Positions 59,914-64,000 of a stretch of 64,000 nt of DNA are shown here, piece after piece; within the stretch, counting starts at the first letter, position 1, and each line of letters begins with the position of its first letter. The DNA lies in contig NC_063156.1 of NCBI RefSeq assembly GCF_020921035.1, positions 9,746,501 to 9,810,500 on the forward strand, written 5' to 3'. The stretch comes from Rhodamnia argentea (Eukaryota; Streptophyta; Magnoliopsida; Myrtales; Myrtaceae). The notes beneath the pieces are model-generated. The model worked only from the letters and a program-made list of their open reading frames with translations. It was not told where the DNA came from and did not search any database. A program made the position numbers and the translations under genes.

Positions 59914-61766
59914 ATGGCGAACCCGAGGAGGCCCTCGTACTCCGCGGCGGGTGGCCCCGCCATCAGCCTGGAGGGCGCGCAGGCGTCGCCCGCCGCGCTG
60001 GCCCAGAGAAGCGCCTTCTCGTCCTCGTCCCTCGTCCACTTCCTCAAGAAGCCCCTCGCCTTCCCCTTCCTCCTCTCCGCCTTCTTGCTTCTCACTTGGA
60101 TCTCTCTCCGCCTCCAGAGCAGCTCCTCCGCCTCGCGCTTTGCTTCTAGCCGCGACAGCGAGCGGAGCAGAGAGGAGGACGACCGCAAGGCCAATCTCGT
60201 CAGGTTTCCCCTCGGTTCCTTCAGTGATAAGCGCGGGTGGCTCCTCGATCCCACCTCCGTCGCGCTCGATTCCGGTATTCGAGGTCTCTCTCTCTCTCTC
60301 TCTCTGGATTATGATTGAATGTGAACTTCGGAGCCTCGTTGAGCTTGGTTGTTGCTGCTTTGCTCTCCGTTTGGTTGATTACTTTAGATGGAGGAGTGTT
60401 GTATTGTGCTTGCAGGGGGAGCTGTGGCCTGTGCTTCCATCCATGTCGGCGAAATCCGCCCTGGCGGTGTGAGGGCGAATCATAGGCATCACACTTGTAA
60501 CGAGACGTTCGTCATTTGGGGTGCTAAGACCAAATTCAGAGTAGGTTACCTTCCTCCCTTTCTCCAAGTGTCTCAGGGTTCAAGTGGAAGTTGTTTCTGA
60601 AAGTTGTTTGAGCGAGAATGGTTTCTAGTCATTGTTGTCGTAGACAGGATTTTCAGCAATTCACATTGAACGCCATTGTTTCTAGTGAGTATTATTTGAG
60701 GACTCTTACCTGAAATCAGGTTATTAGAATTGCCCAAGTTCGTCTCGCCAACCTGTGGTCTGACTTATTAGTTATGTTTTACCAGAGTTCAATCAGATAT
60801 TCACCTTAAGTAGCTCTGTGTGTGTGTGTATATATATATCCCTCCCTCCCTCTCTCTCTCTCTCTCTCTCGCACACCCCCACCCACACAGAGAAAAAGAA
60901 AAACAGAGTTCAATGTGAGAATCTCTCTCTCTCCCCCCAAGGGAAGTGTGTTCTTCATATTTTTCTGTCATTCCAGGTTGTTGATGGAAAGAGAAAACCC
61001 ACCATAAGTGGGAGTTCATATTCAATTGTAGTTATTTTGTGGACATTATCTTTGCCATAATCCTATAGGAAAAGATTGCAGTGCTGACCGCGTTGTTCAG
61101 ACATGATGAATCATTGGAAGGGAGAGAGAGAGACATTCTCACGTTGAACTCTGTTTTTCTTTTTCCTTGTGTGTGTGGGGGTGTGCAAGCGAGAGAGAGA
61201 GAGGGAGGGAGGGAGCGCAAACACATTCTCACGTTACATTCTGTTTTTCTTTTTCTGGGAAAAGAAGAAGAGGATAGCAGAAATAAAATTCAATAATTGG
61301 GGCAGAGCGATGTGGAATCAGTGGCTCTGAAACACCTGTGGGTTTTCTACAGGGTGCCCACAGTTCCACGCCCTCAACATCAAGAAAAATCAATGGCATC
61401 ATAGTATGGGTTTTGTGCTCATTCAATGGGCGTTCCTGGAAATTGGAGCTTTTCAGGATTTCTCTGAAAGGTTCTCTATCCTCTCTAGCGACATTCTATC
61501 CTTTTGTTATCTATCAACATAATGAACTGCTGGCTGCGTTCGCACCTCTGTTGTGTGACTTTCAGGATTTTGAAGGTTCTCGACCCTCTCAATCCCTCCA
61601 ATGCCATAACATGTCTACTGTTTGTCTATCTATCAACATAATGAACTGCTGGTCGTTCCCCCCCATTGGTTTTGTCTTCACAAATCCGCCTCCAAGTGCC
61701 ATCACATGTCTCAATCCTGTTTTGTCTATCCATCAACATAATGAACTGCTGGCTGCAGTTCGCACC

Positions 61767-61812
<46 letters not shown>

Positions 61813-62160
61813 CGGCACATTCTGGCAAAGAAGGCAATGGAAGCCGAGGGCTGGTGCAAGTTAATTGGGGCAGAGCAATGCAGAATCAGTGGCTCTGAAA
61901 CACCTGTGGGTTTTCTACAGGGTGCCCACAGCTCCACGCCCTCAACATCAAAAAAATCAATGGCATCATAGTACGGGTTTTGTGCTTATTTATTGGGCGT
62001 TCCTGGAAATTGGAGCTTTTCAGGGTTTCTCTGAAAGCTTCTCTATCCTCTCTCCCCATTTGGTTTTTGTCTTCACAAATCCGCCTCCAAGTGCCATCAC
62101 ATGTCTCAATCCTGTTTTGTCTATCTATCAACATAATGAACTGTTGGCTGCAGTTCACGC

Positions 62161-62229
<69 letters not shown>

Positions 62230-62984
62230 ACACATTCTTGCAAAGAAGGCAATGGAATCTGAGGGCTGGTGCAAGTTAATTGGGGCAGAGCGATGCAGAA
62301 TCATTGGCTCTGAAACACCTGTGGGTTTTCTACAGGGTGCCCACAGCTCCACGCCCTCAACATCAAGAAAAATCAATGGCATCATAGTACGGGTTTTGTG
62401 CTCAATCAATGGGTGTTACTGGAAATTGGAGCTTTTTAAGGTTTCTCTGAAAGCTTCTCTTTCCTCTCTGCCCCATTGTTTTTCTCTTCACAAATCCGCC
62501 TCCAAATGCCATTACATATCTCAATTCTGTTTTGTCTATCTGTCAAAAGAATGAACCACCAGCTGTAGTTCTCATGCACGTTTCCACCTTCCTTAAATGC
62601 TTTTCCTTGTTCTTTTGCTTGAATTTTATCGATTTTGACGACAGCTTGATTCTTATCTAGCAAAGGAGACAAACAAGAAATGTGAATAGGGGTACAATGT
62701 ACATGTAAAGAGTCAAGTGTTTTCGTTCTTAGATGGCTTTTGTGTTTCTCATACGATAAGCATTGAACTTGTTGCAGCTGGAGAGCAGTGAGCTGGGTGG
62801 CAAAACTTATGCTGAAGTAGTTGTTGCTGCTGATGAGGTTGCTGTTGCAGCAAGTCCAAGTGGTACAGCTCATGCCTTGGTAAATATAGATCCTGTACAT
62901 AGTACTTTCTTCATTGGGTGCCAGGATGGTGTGATAAACTATAACAGCTCCAGTACTGACTATCGTGTTTGGAAAGATCTGTAA
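59914..62984 (+). CDS. Membrane-anchored cupin-domain protein (RmlC-like cupin superfamily)
   Basis: This plant-conserved protein has one N-terminal transmembrane segment and a single cupin barrel; its biochemical role is unknown to me. Three exons, 59914-60283, 60416-60540 and 62778-62984, give 233 residues. A Ser/Ala-rich N-terminus precedes the hydrophobic segment PFLLSAFLLLTWISLRL (about 51-67). Cupin motif 1, GGVRANHRHHTCNE, fits Gx5HxHx4E and should bind a metal. Motif 2, PSGTAHALVN, fits PxGx2Hx3N. The protein ends in YRVWKDL. The exon 1 donor is ambiguous: GA|G-GTCTCT at 60284 keeps the family reading DSGI-GGA, while a GTATTC site at 60275 would drop two or three residues. The stop overlaps a donor-like GTAAGT, so a further exon is possible but not needed. 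Intron 2 (2.2 kb) is full of repeats. Confidence 0.9.
60841..61214. repeat. Inverted repeat (about 95-bp arms) in the cupin intron
   Basis: Arm 60841-60935 ('cctccctccctctctctctc', 'gcacacccccacccacacag', 'aaaaacagagttcaatgtga') matches in inverse arm 61120-61214 ('gagacattctcacgttgaac', 'gtgggggtgtgcaagcgaga'). The spacer is about 185 bases. Part of arm 2 recurs directly at 61221-61257. Confidence 0.88.
61294..62577. repeat. Tandem array of units of about 415-570 bp with TG/GA microsatellites
   Basis: Units begin at 61294, 61864 and 62278 with 'aattggggcagagcgatg'. Each carries 'gaaacacctgtgggttttct', 'cccacagctccacgccctca' and 'aaatccgcctccaagtgcca'. The phrase 'tatcaacataatgaactgct' occurs at least four times, at about 61509, 61631, 61731 and 62127. 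(TG)n tracts lie at 61770-61801 and 62164-62192, the latter followed by (GA)n to 62225. Confidence 0.92.
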
Positions 62985-64000
62985 GTAGTGTCAAATATGG
63001 CACTGCCTCCCTGGCTGTCCAACTCTTGTCTGATCAATTAACTAACTAGTCCAGTTTTCTTTCCTTTTGCTCACATCTGGGAATCATTTGAATTGGTCAC
63101 ATTCAATCAGATGTAATTTGAAAGTTGATATGTACATAAAGCAATGTCTCACTTAAGTGACATCTGGCTTGTCAGTCACTTAAGTGACATCTTCTGCTTG
63201 GTTATATTATTCAACCTTGTACCAGTTCTTTTTTTTTTTTTTTTTTTTTTGGGCAATTTTGCTCTCAAATTTTACTATCTGGAGGACATCTTTTTTTTTT
63301 TTTTATCCTTCATGCCCAAGCATGTTAGTGCCAGTGGCACAAGAAATTCAAGCTAAATTTTTTTATGTATTTCAGCTGGTACTGTACCATAATTTCTCGG
63401 GCGGATGATGTTTCTATTCGTTGATTGTGAATTATGGTGCAATTATAGATTTATCATATACTATTTGTCTGTTAATACGGTATTAGTCTTCCTATGATAG
63501 GAGGAAAGAGAGAGTCATAAGTTTTGTAGAGTAGAAATCGATGAATGAGTGGCTCGCCTAAAATAGTTAAAAGAGGATGGAATTGAAGTTTAAGGGCGGA
63601 CCGCTTGCCTACCTTGCTGAATGAGTGGTTAAACGGATTTGTGGAAAGAACGGAAGGATAGTTGTCGAGTGCCATACACTTGAGAGGAAAACAAAATTGT
63701 CTGAATGATGATCATTCTGTCATTGTGACTTGGAAGTTGTGGATGCCGTTGATGAGTGACTAACAACTGTTCAGATCTCTTCCTTTGGTTTGCCCCGAAT
63801 CCACCACCATGTCCAGTCAAAAGCAATCGGGAGTGATATTTTCTGCCGTCATGGATGCGATCCTGGTTGTGCTGCGTTTCTGCTTCAGCGACACTGGCTC
63901 TTTTAATTCTCCATGCTTTGCCAGCGATGACTTAGTTAGTCTCTTGGAAGTCCTCAAGGAAGGAAATTTAAGGGGCAGATGCAGGTGAAGAATTATGGAG
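62985..64000. other. 3' flank of the cupin gene; nothing identified
   Basis: Long T runs occur at 63231-63250 and 63291-63304. A small ORF at the far right (ATG 63809, stop 63988) has no recognised domain and no codon or splice support, so it is not called as a gene. Confidence 0.45.

Noticed and set aside
60818-61060. Ser/Leu-rich ORFs in the cupin intron.
   Set aside because: They translate TC and TG microsatellites and are not genes.
63785-63988. Small ORF near the right edge as a possible gene start.
   Set aside because: It has no family resemblance, no clear splice donor and no composition change; it could only be judged with sequence beyond the window.

Overview
This is a stretch of nuclear chromosome from a flowering plant. 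The genes have short exons with GT-AG introns (one likely GC-AG), the intergenic DNA is AT-rich, and old transposons are dense. Every recognisable gene belongs to a typical angiosperm family. The gene content and repeat style suggest a woody core eudicot (rosid). A Myrtales-like genome is my guess, and the sequence does not prove it. I see no CRISPR array, operon, rRNA gene or organellar insert.

Layout. A dead cytochrome P450 (1-1440) is cut off by a degenerate Copia gag/LTR remnant (about 1470-2330). On the minus strand follow a two-exon membrane steroid-binding (MAPR/MSBP) gene (4469-5859) and a three-exon heavy-metal-associated isoprenylated protein (HIPP, 8528-10203). On the plus strand lies a PLAC8/PCR10-like cysteine-rich membrane protein (coding 16613-20501, with an upstream 5'UTR exon near 15.2-15.35 kb). 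A repeat-rich 7 kb separates it from an intronless, GC-rich short-chain dehydrogenase (27108-27941). The minus-strand HINT1 histidine-triad hydrolase (31137-34139) has a complete but decayed 5.0 kb Copia retrotransposon (34683-39707) about 0.5 kb upstream of its start codon. Three plus-strand genes fill the rest: an AREB3/DPBF3-type group A bZIP factor (42255-45081), a 17-exon ZIFL-type major facilitator transporter (47617-57123) and a membrane-anchored cupin (59914-62984).

These are independent single genes. There is no biosynthetic cluster: the P450 is dead and lies about 26 kb from the SDR. Two genes relate to metals (HIPP and ZIFL) and one to ABA signalling (AREB3), but their proximity shows no functional link.

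The accessory DNA is the most informative part. It holds at least seven copies of a foldback family with long terminal inverted repeats (one with a near-perfect 8-9 bp target duplication), three or four hAT-like non-autonomous elements (one with a perfect 8-bp duplication), a Tourist-like element with TTA duplications, a LINE 3' end with a poly-A tail, and several tandem or inverted duplications inside introns. One hAT-like element carries an ORF that looks like a plastid transit peptide. I did not find a convincing undescribed biological system. The observations most worth checking are the GC-AG intron of the HIPP gene, the transit-peptide ORF inside a transposon, the long-TIR family, and the hairpin plus tandem expansion in the cupin intron.
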